DNA from: CAWEWH01 sp963812775
Lineage (GTDB): Bacteria; Pseudomonadota; Alphaproteobacteria; Rhizobiales; Beijerinckiaceae
Length of the DNA: 64,000 nt
Reading direction: 5' to 3'
Assembly (NCBI GenBank): GCA_963812775.1
Contig: CAWEWH010000007.1
Location: 248,001 to 312,000, forward strand
In this document: positions 37,207 to 45,903 of the stretch, in pieces
How the letters are laid out: every line of letters starts with the position of its first letter
Numbering within the stretch: position 1 is the stretch's first letter
Position numbers and translations under genes: made by a program
Notes under the pieces: generated by a model
What the model was told of the DNA's origin: nothing
What the model saw: the letters and a program-made list of their open reading frames with translations, nothing else
The model's database searches: none

Positions 37207-37646
37207 GGCCACACCTTGATGGGCATGCCGAGGAGCAGGATGAACACGCAGACGCCGAGGGCGATCATGATGGCGCCGAAGATCAAGAACTCGTTGCGCC
37301 AACGCGTTTCCGGCGTGCCGAGGCCCGTCAATGTCAGCGTCACCAGCATGGTGAACACGAGTCCCGCCCGATCGATGAGCAGCGCGAAGGCGATGATTGA
37401 GAGTGTCACCATGACGAGCGGGCGCCAGGCCCAGCGCGTCAACGGCGCCCCCTCGCGCAGGGCCGCCTGAATCCATATCAGCACACCAGTGCCCATGAGG
37501 CCCCAGGCGAGGATGCGCGGCAGCACGCCGCTTCCCGGCTGGCGCGGGATACCCATGTTGTAGTTGGCGCCGATGATGTAGGCGGCGAGCCCGACGGCGA
37601 AGAATAAGAGCCCCGCAGCGGCGTCTTGACTGACCCTGATACGCAT
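37197..37646 (-). CDS. tctB: Tripartite tricarboxylate transporter small membrane subunit
   Basis: A 149-residue protein with four hydrophobic helices (AAGLLFFAVGLAAYIIG; GLMGTGVLIWIQAAL; PLVMVTLSIIAFALLI; FLIFGAIMIALGVCVFILLL), typical of TctB. AAGGA nine bases before ATG 37646 supports this start over GTG 37676. The overlap with tctA indicates coupling. Confidence 0.88.
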   Translation of the reverse strand: MRIRVSQDAAAGLLFFAVGLAAYIIGANYNMGIPRQPGSGVLPRILAWGLMGTGVLIWIQAALREGAPLTRWAWRPLVMVTLSIIAFALLIDRAGLVFTMLVTLTLTGLGTPETRWRNEFLIFGAIMIALGVCVFILLLGMPIKVWPWS

Positions 37647-37744
37647 GCCCCCCGCGTCCTTCCCGCTGACGCTCACCCCGCCTCATTCGGACCGAAGGCT
37701 ATAATTGGAATTCGCAGGTTAAGCGAGCAGGCGCGCGCAGAGCT

Positions 37745-39271
37745 TCATGCGGCGCGGCGGGGCGGCGGACGCTCGTCCCTAACCGGCGGCAGCGCATCCA
37801 TGACGCGCTCCGGCGGGAAGGTGACGATCGCCTCGGTGCCCTGCCGGACCTTGCCGATGAGCTTGAAGTTGCCACCGTGCACATCCACCAGCCCCTTGAC
37901 GATCGGCAGCCCAAGGCCCGAGCCCTGCTCGGCCGTCTTGATGGCGAGGGAGCCGCGCCCGAACGACGACAGAACGATGGGGATTTCCTCTTCGGGAATG
38001 CCTGGGCCGTTGTCGCGGACGCTGAGGAACTGCTCGCGCGTCGGCGTGCAGCCGACCTTGATGGCGATCTCGCCGCCCTGCGGCGTGAACTTGATGGCGT
38101 TGGACAGGAGATTGAGCACGATCTGGCGCACGGCCCGCTCGTCCGCCCACAGTCGTGGCAGGTTTGGCTCCACCGACAGCGCCACCGTCTGGCTGCGGCT
38201 CCGGGCGCGCAGGGCCAGCATGTGGACGCAGTCCTCGACGATGCCGGCGAGCCGCACCGCCTCCTCGTTGAGCTCGTAGCGCCCCGCCTCGATGCGCGAC
38301 AGATCGAGGATCTCGTTGATGAGATTGAGCAGGTGCTGGCCGCTCTCGTGGATGTCGTCGGCATATTCCTTGTAGGCCGGCGCCGTGTGGACGCCGAATA
38401 TCTCGTTCTTCATCACCTCCGAGAAGCCGAGGATGGCGTTGAGCGGCGTTCTGAGTTCGTGGCTCATGGTGGCGAGGAACCGCGACTTGGCGAGGTTGGC
38501 CTCCTCGGCCCGCCGGCGCGCCTCGTCGGAATTGGCCTTCGCCTCCTCGAGTTGCGCGAACAGCGTGTCCTTCTCGGCTCGGAACTCGAGCGTCGACACG
38601 GCGCTGGAATAGAGCCGATAGGCCAGGAACACGAAGAACAGCTGCGCGCTCACCGCCATCATGATGAGGGTGAGCGACTCGATCTCCGCCGAGGGCCGGT
38701 AGAAGCCGATGATGGCGATGGAGACGGGCAAGAGGCCGGCATAGACGGCGGCCGGGATGGTGGCCGACAGCATGGCCGTCATGGCCGCCACGATCAGCAG
38801 GACGAAGAGCACGAAGACGCGCGCGCTCGGCTGGTCAGTGGCGAGCAGCACATTGACGATCAGCGCCCAGGCGGAGCCCTGGACCACCTCGGCGAAAATG
38901 AAACGGCGCCGCCAGCTGTTGAGCTTGGCGTCGTCATTGACGCGGGTGAGGAAGCGCCGGCTCAGGCCGAGCATCAGCGCGATGGCGCCGAGCACGATGG
39001 ACAGCCACAAGAGGATGTTCTGCGGCCTGATCCAGATGGTGGCGGTGGCCGCGATGGCCCCCGCCAGGAGCAGCATGGCGGTGGTGGCACCCTGCTTATA
39101 GCGGGCAAAGAGGCGGATCAGCTCGTAGTCGAAGGCCCGCTGCAGGCCTGACGAGGAGGTGAGCTTCTCGCGCGCCGAGCGCACGTCGTGAGCGAGCCGC
39201 CGCCGCCGCGCCACGTCGGCAGGGTCGGGGCCCCGACCACGCTGGATCATTTCGGCGGTTAACTCACTCAT
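37745..39271 (-). CDS. Membrane sensor histidine kinase, PleC/DivJ-like
   Basis: A 508-residue kinase. About six transmembrane helices occupy residues 65-230, followed by a short coiled coil (FRAEKDTLFAQLEEAKANSDEARRRAEEAN). The HisKA box is FLATMSHELRTPLNAILGFSEVMKNEIFG, and the ATPase domain has NLLSNAIKFTP, DNGPGIPEEE and GSGLGLPIVKGL. The HisKA sequence is of the PleC/DivJ type that acts in alphaproteobacterial cell-cycle or developmental control. There is no PAS domain and no adjacent response regulator. ATG 39271 is used. Confidence 0.88.
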   Translation of the reverse strand: MSELTAEMIQRGRGPDPADVARRRRLAHDVRSAREKLTSSSGLQRAFDYELIRLFARYKQGATTAMLLLAGAIAATATIWIRPQNILLWLSIVLGAIALMLGLSRRFLTRVNDDAKLNSWRRRFIFAEVVQGSAWALIVNVLLATDQPSARVFVLFVLLIVAAMTAMLSATIPAAVYAGLLPVSIAIIGFYRPSAEIESLTLIMMAVSAQLFFVFLAYRLYSSAVSTLEFRAEKDTLFAQLEEAKANSDEARRRAEEANLAKSRFLATMSHELRTPLNAILGFSEVMKNEIFGVHTAPAYKEYADDIHESGQHLLNLINEILDLSRIEAGRYELNEEAVRLAGIVEDCVHMLALRARSRSQTVALSVEPNLPRLWADERAVRQIVLNLLSNAIKFTPQGGEIAIKVGCTPTREQFLSVRDNGPGIPEEEIPIVLSSFGRGSLAIKTAEQGSGLGLPIVKGLVDVHGGNFKLIGKVRQGTEAIVTFPPERVMDALPPVRDERPPPRRAA

Positions 39272-39354
39272 GAAAACTATACGCGAGGCAGTAAGCAGCC
39301 GGAGAACTGGGCGCACGCATCCTTGCGGAAAACGGTTAATCTCCCCCTGACGCG

Positions 39355-39912
39355 GTGCGGAAATTCGCTGCCCTGGTCCTTTACAGAAGATTAACCGGCG
39401 GTCGTGGCCGCCCTTTCGACGGCCGCGATCTCGTGCGCGCCGGCCTCGCCCTTGCGGGCCTTGCGCTCCTGGCCATTTTGGTGCCGCGCTGGGCCGCGCC
39501 GGCGCTCACCGGCAACGCCGTCGCCATCGATGGGGACTCGCTGCGGCTGAACGACCGGGAGCTGCGGCTTGCCGGCATCGACGCCCCGGAGTTGCACCAG
39601 AAATGCGAGCGCAGCGGTCAAGCCTATTCCTGCGGCCGTGAGGCGTTGTCGGCGCTGGTTGTTAAGCTGCGGCAAGGCCAGCTGTCCTGCCGGGTGACCG
39701 ACGTCGACCGCTACGGCCGCGATGTTGCCCAATGCACAGTCGACGGCCGCGATCTCAACGCCGACCTGGTCCGTGAGGGCGTGGCGCTCGCTTATGGCCG
39801 CTACGAGGCGCAGGAGGCGGAAGCGAGAAGCGCGCGGCGCGGACTTTGGGCCGGCACGTTCGAGCGCCCGGCCGATTGGCGGAGGCGACACCCGCGCGGC
39901 GATCTGAACTGA
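39355..39912 (+). CDS. Membrane-anchored thermonuclease-like protein
   Basis: A 185-residue protein with one N-terminal transmembrane helix (about residues 29-46) and a staphylococcal-nuclease-like domain. VDGDS-like VAIDGDSLRLNDRELRLAGIDAPEL carries the calcium site and first arginine, CGREALSAL the glutamate position, and VTDVDRYGRDVAQC the second arginine. It may cut nucleic acids in the periplasm. The start is GTG 39355. It is divergent from the histidine kinase gene (83 bp). Confidence 0.82.
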   Translation: MRKFAALVLYRRLTGGRGRPFDGRDLVRAGLALAGLALLAILVPRWAAPALTGNAVAIDGDSLRLNDRELRLAGIDAPELHQKCERSGQAYSCGREALSALVVKLRQGQLSCRVTDVDRYGRDVAQCTVDGRDLNADLVREGVALAYGRYEAQEAEARSARRGLWAGTFERPADWRRRHPRGDLN

Positions 39913-39915
39913 GCC

Positions 39916-39979
39916 GCGATCCGACGCGCCATGATCCGACGCGCCATGATCCGACGCGCCGCGATCCTCGAGAGGATCG
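39916..39979. repeat. 15-bp tandem repeat followed by a perfect hairpin
   Basis: Three units of (A/G)(T/C)GATCCGACGCGCC occupy 39916-39960, a partial fourth follows, and then CGATCCTC (39962-39969) pairs with GAGGATCG (39972-39979). It lies 4 bp after the nuclease stop. The hairpin could end transcription weakly, though no T-run follows. The rest of the gap to 40239 shows no gene. Confidence 0.55.
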
Positions 39980-40239
39980 TGTGCCACATAAAAGCCTAGC
40001 TTCACTTGCCGGCCGTCGATCGGGCGGGTGGCGTTGGCGGCGCGCATGGCGCGTGGCGCGCAGGCGGCGCAGCCGGACGCGTTCGCTGCCGCGAGGTTCA
40101 CGTTCCGCTGAACACACAAGCCGGAGCTTGTGCTCAGTTTAAAATTGTTCGAAGCTTGCCCCAAAGCACGGCCGTTGCCGTGCGCGGGGGCAGGCTCTCT
40201 GCGCGGCGTGCCACCCGGAAACTTGGGGAGGCTCATTGG

Positions 40240-40710
40240 ATGGCTAATCTCAACATCAACGGCAAGACCGTGTCCGTCGACGCGGCGAAGGACACGCCCC
40301 TCTTGTGGGTCATCCGCGAGCAGCTGCAGATGACCGGGACAAAGTTCGGCTGCGGCGCCGGCCTGTGTGGCGCCTGCACCGTGCACATCAACGGCGAAGC
40401 GGTACCTTCGTGCCAGATGACGGTCGAAGAGGCGGCCGGCAAGAAGATCGTCACCATCGAGGGGCTGCATCCGCAGGGACAGCATGTTCTGCAACAGGCC
40501 TGGATCGCCGAGCAGGTGCCGCAATGCGGCTATTGCCAGTCCGGCATGATCATGCGGGCCGCCGCGCTGCTCGCCAAGAACGACAGCCCGACCAAGGAAG
40601 AGGTCGTCGAGCATATGGATGGCAATCTCTGCCGCTGCATGACCTATACCCGCATCCAGAAGGCAGTGCTGCGCGCCGCCTCCGACATGCGCGCCCAGAA
40701 GGGAGCATGA
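40240..40710 (+). CDS. Molybdenum hydroxylase [2Fe-2S] subunit (first copy)
   Basis: A 156-residue small subunit of the xanthine-oxidase family, IorA-like. The plant-type cluster is FGCGAGLCGACTVHINGEAVPSC, and the second cluster in the helical domain is PQCGYCQSGM plus NLCRCMTY. It passes electrons from the molybdenum site to a further carrier. GGGGAGG before ATG 40240 is a good ribosome site. The stop overlaps an in-frame ATG at the start of the large subunit. No FAD subunit is encoded, so this is a two-subunit isoquinoline 1-oxidoreductase/aldehyde dehydrogenase type. Confidence 0.92.
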   Translation: MANLNINGKTVSVDAAKDTPLLWVIREQLQMTGTKFGCGAGLCGACTVHINGEAVPSCQMTVEEAAGKKIVTIEGLHPQGQHVLQQAWIAEQVPQCGYCQSGMIMRAAALLAKNDSPTKEEVVEHMDGNLCRCMTYTRIQKAVLRAASDMRAQKGA

Positions 40711-40712
40711 CC

Positions 40713-43001
40713 ATGGCCAAGACGGACAAGTCCAAGATCTCCCTCGATCTGAGCCGCCGCGCCTTCGTGGTCGGTTCGGCTGCCAGCGGCCTGGTGCTCG
40801 GCTATGCGGCAGTGCCCGGCATGGCGCAGACGGCCAAGATGGCGGCCACCCCGGCCAATTTCGAGCCGAGCGTCTGGTACTCAATCGCCAAGGACGGCAA
40901 GATCACCGTCACCTGCGGTAAGGCCGAGATGGGCCAGCATGTGTCGAGCACCATGGCACAGCTCATTGCCGAGGAGCTCGAGGCCGACTGGAAGGACCTG
41001 AAGGTGGTTCTGGCCAGTAACGACCCGAAATACAACGACCCGCTGCTCGGCGCCCAGATCACCGGCGGCAGCTGGAGCACAAAGTTCAACTTCGATGCCA
41101 TGAGCCGGGCTGGGGCGGCCGGCCGCATGACTCTCGTCAAGGCTGGTGCCGAGATGATGGGCGTGCCGGAGGGCGAGTGCTATGCGCGCAGTTCCCGCGT
41201 CGTGCACGGCAAGTCCAACAAGCGCGTGACCTATGCCCAGATCGTCGCAAGCGGCAAGGCCACCAAGACCTGGACGCCCGACGAGCTCAAGGCCATCAAG
41301 CTCAAGACGCGCGACCAGTACACGCTGATCGGGCAGTCTCTGCCGCAGCTCGACATTCCGGCCAAGACCAACGGCACCGCCAAGTTCGGCATCGACGCCT
41401 TCGTGCCCGGCATGGTCTACGGCAAGCTCGCCTTGCCGCCGGTGCGCTACGGCGCCACCGTCAAGTCGGTGGACGATAGTGCTGCCAAGAAGGTGCCGGG
41501 CTTCATCAAGGCCGTCACCTTGGAGGACAAGACCGGCACGACCACCGGCTGGGTGGTGGCGGTCGCCTCGACCTACAAGGCCGCCAGCGACGCGGCCGCG
41601 GCCCTGAAGATCGACTGGGATCTCGGCCCCAACGCCAACGTCTCCGACAAGACGATATTGGATGAATCCAAGAGGCTGGCGGAGGATCCGAATTCCGGGC
41701 TGCTCTTCGTCAACAACGGTGATGCCGCCGGCGCCCTCGGCAGCGCCGACAAGAAGCTGAGTGCCGTCTATACGACCAGCATCAACATCCACGCGCCGCT
41801 GGAACCGATGAATGCGCTGGCCGAGGAGAAGAACGGCATCTGGAACATCTATACCGGCAACCAGTTCGCCACCCGCACCGGGGCGATCGCCGCGGCTGCG
41901 GCGGGCGTCGAACCCACCAAGGTGGTGATGCACCAGCACTTGCTGGGCGGCGGCTTCGGCCGCCGGCTCGACGCCGACATGGTCATCCCGGCGGTGCTCG
42001 CCGCCAAGGCGGTCGGCAAGCCCGTCAAGGTGATCTATTCGCGCGAGGATGATCTCGCCTTCGACTTCACCCGGCCGCTCACCTACCAGAGCGTCCAGAT
42101 GGGGCTCGACGGCGCGGGCAAGCTCATCGCCATGCAGCATGACGTGGTGGGCGCCTGGCCGACGGCGCGCTGGGGCATCCCCGACTTCCTGTCTCCGTCG
42201 GTGGACAAGAAGGGCAGCCTCGACGCGTTCACCGTCAACGGCTCCGACTTCTGGTACTCGGTGGCGAACCACAAGGTCCGCGCCATCCTCAACGAGTTGG
42301 CCCAGAAGGCGACGCCCTCCGGACAACTGCGCTCAGTGGCACCTGGTTGGACGTTCTGGGCGATCGAGAGCATGCTCGACGAAGCCGCCAAGGCGGCCGG
42401 CAAGGACCCAGTCGAGTTCCGCCTCGCCATGCTGGACGGAGCAGGCAAGAACGCGGTGGGCGCCAAACGCCTTGCCAACGCGCTGCGCACGGCGGTGGGC
42501 CGGGCCGGCTATGGCGTGAAGGCCTTGCCCAAGAACCAGGGCATCGGCGTCGCCTGCGTGTCCGCGCAGGAGCGCGACCACCCCACGTGGACGGCCTGCG
42601 CCGCCCAGGTGGAAGTCGAGCCTTCGAGCGGCGCCATCAAGGTGCACAAGCTGACCATCGCCATGGACGTGGGCACTGCCGTCAATCCCGACGGCGTGCG
42701 CGCCCAGATCGAGGGGTCGAGCCTGTGGGGCCTGTCGCTGGCCCTGTACGAGAAGGCGGTGCTGGACAAGGGTGGCCTGCAGGTCACCAACTTCAACAGC
42801 TATACGCCGCTGCGCATGAGCCAGGTGCCGGAGCTCGACATCAGCATCATTGCCAACGGCGATCCGCCGTCGGGCTGCGGTGAGCCGGCCGTCACCGTTG
42901 TGGCGCCCGCCATCGGCAACGCCGTCTTCAATGCGGTGGGCGCCCGCGTCCGCGACCTGCCGATCACGCCGGAAGGCATCAAGGCGGCCTTGAAGGCCTG
43001 A
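40713..43001 (+). CDS. Molybdenum hydroxylase large subunit (first copy), Tat-exported
   Basis: A 762-residue molybdopterin-cytosine-dinucleotide-binding subunit. A Tat signal (LDLSRRAFVVGSAASGLVLG) precedes the molybdenum domain. HLLGGGFGRRLDADM and NGDPPSGCGEPAVTVVAPAIGNAVF contain pterin-site glycines and the catalytic glutamate. It would hydroxylate an aldehyde or N-heterocycle in the periplasm, carrying its small partner across the membrane with it. ATG 40713 has GGGAG seven bases before it. Two hairpins follow the stop. Confidence 0.92.
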   Translation: MAKTDKSKISLDLSRRAFVVGSAASGLVLGYAAVPGMAQTAKMAATPANFEPSVWYSIAKDGKITVTCGKAEMGQHVSSTMAQLIAEELEADWKDLKVVLASNDPKYNDPLLGAQITGGSWSTKFNFDAMSRAGAAGRMTLVKAGAEMMGVPEGECYARSSRVVHGKSNKRVTYAQIVASGKATKTWTPDELKAIKLKTRDQYTLIGQSLPQLDIPAKTNGTAKFGIDAFVPGMVYGKLALPPVRYGATVKSVDDSAAKKVPGFIKAVTLEDKTGTTTGWVVAVASTYKAASDAAAALKIDWDLGPNANVSDKTILDESKRLAEDPNSGLLFVNNGDAAGALGSADKKLSAVYTTSINIHAPLEPMNALAEEKNGIWNIYTGNQFATRTGAIAAAAAGVEPTKVVMHQHLLGGGFGRRLDADMVIPAVLAAKAVGKPVKVIYSREDDLAFDFTRPLTYQSVQMGLDGAGKLIAMQHDVVGAWPTARWGIPDFLSPSVDKKGSLDAFTVNGSDFWYSVANHKVRAILNELAQKATPSGQLRSVAPGWTFWAIESMLDEAAKAAGKDPVEFRLAMLDGAGKNAVGAKRLANALRTAVGRAGYGVKALPKNQGIGVACVSAQERDHPTWTACAAQVEVEPSSGAIKVHKLTIAMDVGTAVNPDGVRAQIEGSSLWGLSLALYEKAVLDKGGLQVTNFNSYTPLRMSQVPELDISIIANGDPPSGCGEPAVTVVAPAIGNAVFNAVGARVRDLPITPEGIKAALKA

Positions 43002-43011
43002 AAAATCTGAC

Positions 43012-43080
43012 GGGCTCCGGAGCAACGCGCCGGAGCCCGCCTCTAAGCTTTGCGGCGCGCCATCGGCGCGCCGTCATTTT
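43012..43080 (+). terminator. Two hairpins after the first Mo-hydroxylase pair
   Basis: GGGCTCCGG (43012-43020) pairs with CCGGAGCCC (43030-43038), and CGGCGCGCC (43053-43061) pairs with GGCGCGCCG (43065-43073). The second is followed by TCATTTTA. Together they probably end or attenuate transcription between the two operons. Confidence 0.65.
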
Positions 43081-43149
43081 ATCGCAAAGATTGCTTTGCT
43101 ACTGCATCACTATCGCATCTCAGACACCCAACGGGAGGGGAGATCGTCG

Positions 43150-43606
43150 ATGATCACACTGAACATCAACGGCCAATCGAAGCAGATCGAACGTCAGTCC
43201 GGACATGCCCCTCTTGTGGGCCATCCGTGACCACGCCGATCTGACGGGCACCAAGTTCGGCTGCGGCCAGGCCCTGTGCGGCGCCTGCACCGTGCACATC
43301 GACGGGCAGCCGGTGCGCTCGTGCCAAACGCCGGTTGGCTCCGTCGGCTCCGCCAAGGTCACCACCATCGAGGGTGTGTCCGGCAAGGTCGCCGAAGCCG
43401 TGCAGGCCGCTTGGCGCAATCTCGACGTCGTCCAGTGCGGCTATTGCCAGTCCGGCCAGATCATGTCGGCCATCGGTCTCTTGTCGCAGAACAAGAAGCC
43501 GGGCGATGCGGACATCGACGCCGCCATGGACGGCAACATCTGCCGCTGCGGCACATACCAGCGCATCCGCGCGGCGATCCACGAAGCCGCCAGCAAGCTC
43601 GGCTGA
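43150..43606 (+). pseudogene. Molybdenum hydroxylase [2Fe-2S] subunit (second copy), frameshifted near start
   Basis: Paralogue of the subunit at 40240. It starts MITLNINGQSKQI at ATG 43150 behind a strong GGAGGGGAG site, then breaks at GAACGTC 43189-43195. Removing one A gives GAC GTC AGT CCG GAC ATG, reading QIDVSPDMPLLWAIRDH. All cluster cysteines follow: FGCGQALCGACTVHIDGQPVRSC, VQCGYCQSGQ and NICRCGTY. The corrected product is 151 residues. This is the third GACGTC-type insertion in the window and very probably not biological. The large-subunit gene follows 13 bp later. Confidence 0.85.
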
Positions 43607-43619
43607 GGGAGGACAGAAC

Positions 43620-45806
43620 ATGTTGACCAACTCGAACAACCGCTCGTCGTCGAAGCTGTCCCGCCGCAGCGTGCTGAAGGGCTCCGCTGCCCTCTCAGGG
43701 GCTTTCGTGCTGGCCACCTTTGTGCCGTTCAAGGCATTTGCGGCCAAGTTCGGCGATCCGCCAGCCCCGAATGCCTTCCTCAAGATCGGCGCCGACAACA
43801 CCGTCACCGTGATGATCAAGCACCTCGACAAGGGGCAGGGCGTCACGACGGGCCTTCCCACCATCGTGGCCGAGGAGCTCGACGCCGACTGGGCGCAGAT
43901 GCGCTTCGCCTTCGCGCCGTCCAATCCCGAGTTCTACAACAACATCCTGTTCGGCCCCATCCAGGGCACGGGCGGCTCGAGCTCGATCGCCAATTCCTAC
44001 GAGCAGTTGCGCAAGGCAGGTGCGGCAGCGCGGGCCATGCTGGTTGCGGCGGCGGCCGACGAGTGGAAGGTGCCGGCCTCCGAGATCACCGTCGAGAACG
44101 GCGTCATCAAGCATTCCGCTTCGGGCAAGTCGAGCCCGTTCGGGCCGCTCGCGGCCAAGGCGGCCGCGATGCCGGTGCCGCAGGACGTGAAGCTGAAGGA
44201 CCCGAAGGACTTCAAGCTCATCGGTAAGCGGCTGCCGCGGCTCAACTCGCCCGACAAGACGAGCGGCAAGGCCGTCTACTCGCTGGACATCAAGCGGCCC
44301 GGCCAGCTCACCGCCGTGGTCGCCCATCCGCCGCGCTTCGGCGGCAAGGTGAAGAGCCTCGATGATGCCGCTGCCAAGAAAGTGGCCGGCGTCGTCGACG
44401 TGCTGCAAATCCCGACCGGGGTTGCGGTGCTCGCCAAGGACACCTGGTCGGCATTGAAAGGCCGCGAGGCGCTCAAGATCGAGTGGGACCTCACCGGCGC
44501 CGAGAGCCGTTCGTCGTCCGCCATCATGGCCGACTACAAGGCCAACGCGAAGAACGGCGTGCCCGCCGGCCAGCGCGGCGACGCCGGCAAGGCCCTGGCC
44601 GAGGCCGCCAAGGTGGTCGAGGCGGAGTACGAGTTCCCGTATCTCGCCCATGCGCCCATGGAGCCGCTCAATGGCACCATCGAGCCGGTGAACAACGGCA
44701 CCGGCGCGGTGTTATGGGCCGGCTCGCAGTTCCAGACCATCGAGCAAGGAACCATGGCGGCGATCCTTGGCCTGAAGCCCGAGAACGTGTCCATCAACAC
44801 GCTGATGGCCGGCGGCTCCTTCGGGCGACGCGCCACGACCACGGCCGACTACGTGGCGGAGACCGCCATGATCGTGAAGGCGCACGGCCTGAAGGCGCCG
44901 ATCCATCTCGTGTGGACCCGCGAGGACGACACCAAGTCCGGCTACTACCGGCCGATGGTCTATCACAAGGTCCGCGCCGGCATCGACAAGGATGGCAACA
45001 TCGTCGGCTGGCAGCATGCCGTCGCCGGCAAGTCGATCATGATCGGCACGCCCTTCGAAGCCGCCTATGTCAAGGACGGCGTCGATCCGTTCTCCGTGGA
45101 GGGCGTCGTCGACATGCCCTACAAGGTGCCGAACTTCGCGGCCACCTTGCTCAACACCAAGGAAGGCGTGCCGGTGCTGTGGTGGCGGTCGGTCGGCCAC
45201 ACCCACACAGCCCAGGTGATCGAGGGCATGATCGACGAGCTGGCACGGGCGGCCGGCAAGGATCCCGTCGAGTTCCGTCTCGGCATGCTGAAGGACCACC
45301 CCCGCCACACGGCGGTGCTCAAGCTCGCGGCCGAGAAGGCCAAATGGGGCGAGAAGCTGCCGAAAGGCAAAGGCCGCGGCGTTGCCGTGCACGAGTCCTT
45401 CCGCAGCGTCGTCGCGATGGTGACCAACGTCACCGTCGAGGCCGGCAAGGTGAAGGTCGACCGCATCGTGGCGGCGGTCGATTGCGGCACGGCCATCAAC
45501 CCCGACAACGTGGTGGCGCAGGTGGAGGGCTCCATCGGCTTCACACTCTCGTCCGTCTTGCGCAACAAGATCACGCTCAAGGACGGCGAGGTGGAGCAGG
45601 GCAACTTCGATACATACGAGCCCACCCGCATGTCGGAGATGCCGAAGGTCGAGGTGCATCTGGTCGGCTCGTCGGCTCCGCCGACGGGGATCGGCGAGCC
45701 GGGGGTGCCATGCATCGCCCCCTCGATCGCCAACGCCATCTTCGACGCCACCGGCAAGCGCCTGCGCTCGCTGCCTCTCGACACGAATGCTTTGAGCGGC
45801 GCATAG
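43620..45806 (+). CDS. Molybdenum hydroxylase large subunit (second copy), Tat-exported
   Basis: A 728-residue paralogue of the protein at 40713. The Tat signal is KLSRRSVLKGSAALSGAFVL. LMAGGSFGRRATTTADYV and TGIGEPGVPCIAPSIANAIF supply the pterin and active-site segments, with the catalytic glutamate in IGEPG. The two large subunits share layout but differ widely in sequence, implying different substrates. GGGAGGACAG precedes ATG 43620. A strong terminator follows. Confidence 0.92.
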   Translation: MLTNSNNRSSSKLSRRSVLKGSAALSGAFVLATFVPFKAFAAKFGDPPAPNAFLKIGADNTVTVMIKHLDKGQGVTTGLPTIVAEELDADWAQMRFAFAPSNPEFYNNILFGPIQGTGGSSSIANSYEQLRKAGAAARAMLVAAAADEWKVPASEITVENGVIKHSASGKSSPFGPLAAKAAAMPVPQDVKLKDPKDFKLIGKRLPRLNSPDKTSGKAVYSLDIKRPGQLTAVVAHPPRFGGKVKSLDDAAAKKVAGVVDVLQIPTGVAVLAKDTWSALKGREALKIEWDLTGAESRSSSAIMADYKANAKNGVPAGQRGDAGKALAEAAKVVEAEYEFPYLAHAPMEPLNGTIEPVNNGTGAVLWAGSQFQTIEQGTMAAILGLKPENVSINTLMAGGSFGRRATTTADYVAETAMIVKAHGLKAPIHLVWTREDDTKSGYYRPMVYHKVRAGIDKDGNIVGWQHAVAGKSIMIGTPFEAAYVKDGVDPFSVEGVVDMPYKVPNFAATLLNTKEGVPVLWWRSVGHTHTAQVIEGMIDELARAAGKDPVEFRLGMLKDHPRHTAVLKLAAEKAKWGEKLPKGKGRGVAVHESFRSVVAMVTNVTVEAGKVKVDRIVAAVDCGTAINPDNVVAQVEGSIGFTLSSVLRNKITLKDGEVEQGNFDTYEPTRMSEMPKVEVHLVGSSAPPTGIGEPGVPCIAPSIANAIFDATGKRLRSLPLDTNALSGA

Positions 45807-45860
45807 CGCTTCGACTGCAGGACGGATGCCGGCTGCGGCCGGCCTGTCCCGATCCTTCGA

Positions 45861-45894
45861 GGGCGCCGCCTTTGGCGGCGCCCTTTTTCTTGCA
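45861..45894 (+). terminator. Intrinsic terminator
   Basis: GGGCGCCGCC, a TTTG loop and GGCGGCGCCC form a long GC-rich stem followed by TTTTTCTT. It ends the second Mo-hydroxylase operon and lies just before the convergent alcohol dehydrogenase gene. Confidence 0.9.
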
Positions 45895-45903
45895 AGGCCC
45901 GCC

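Noticed and set aside
39916..39967. CRISPR-like array
   Set aside because: The units are directly abutting 15-mers without spacers; no cas genes are present. It is a simple tandem repeat.
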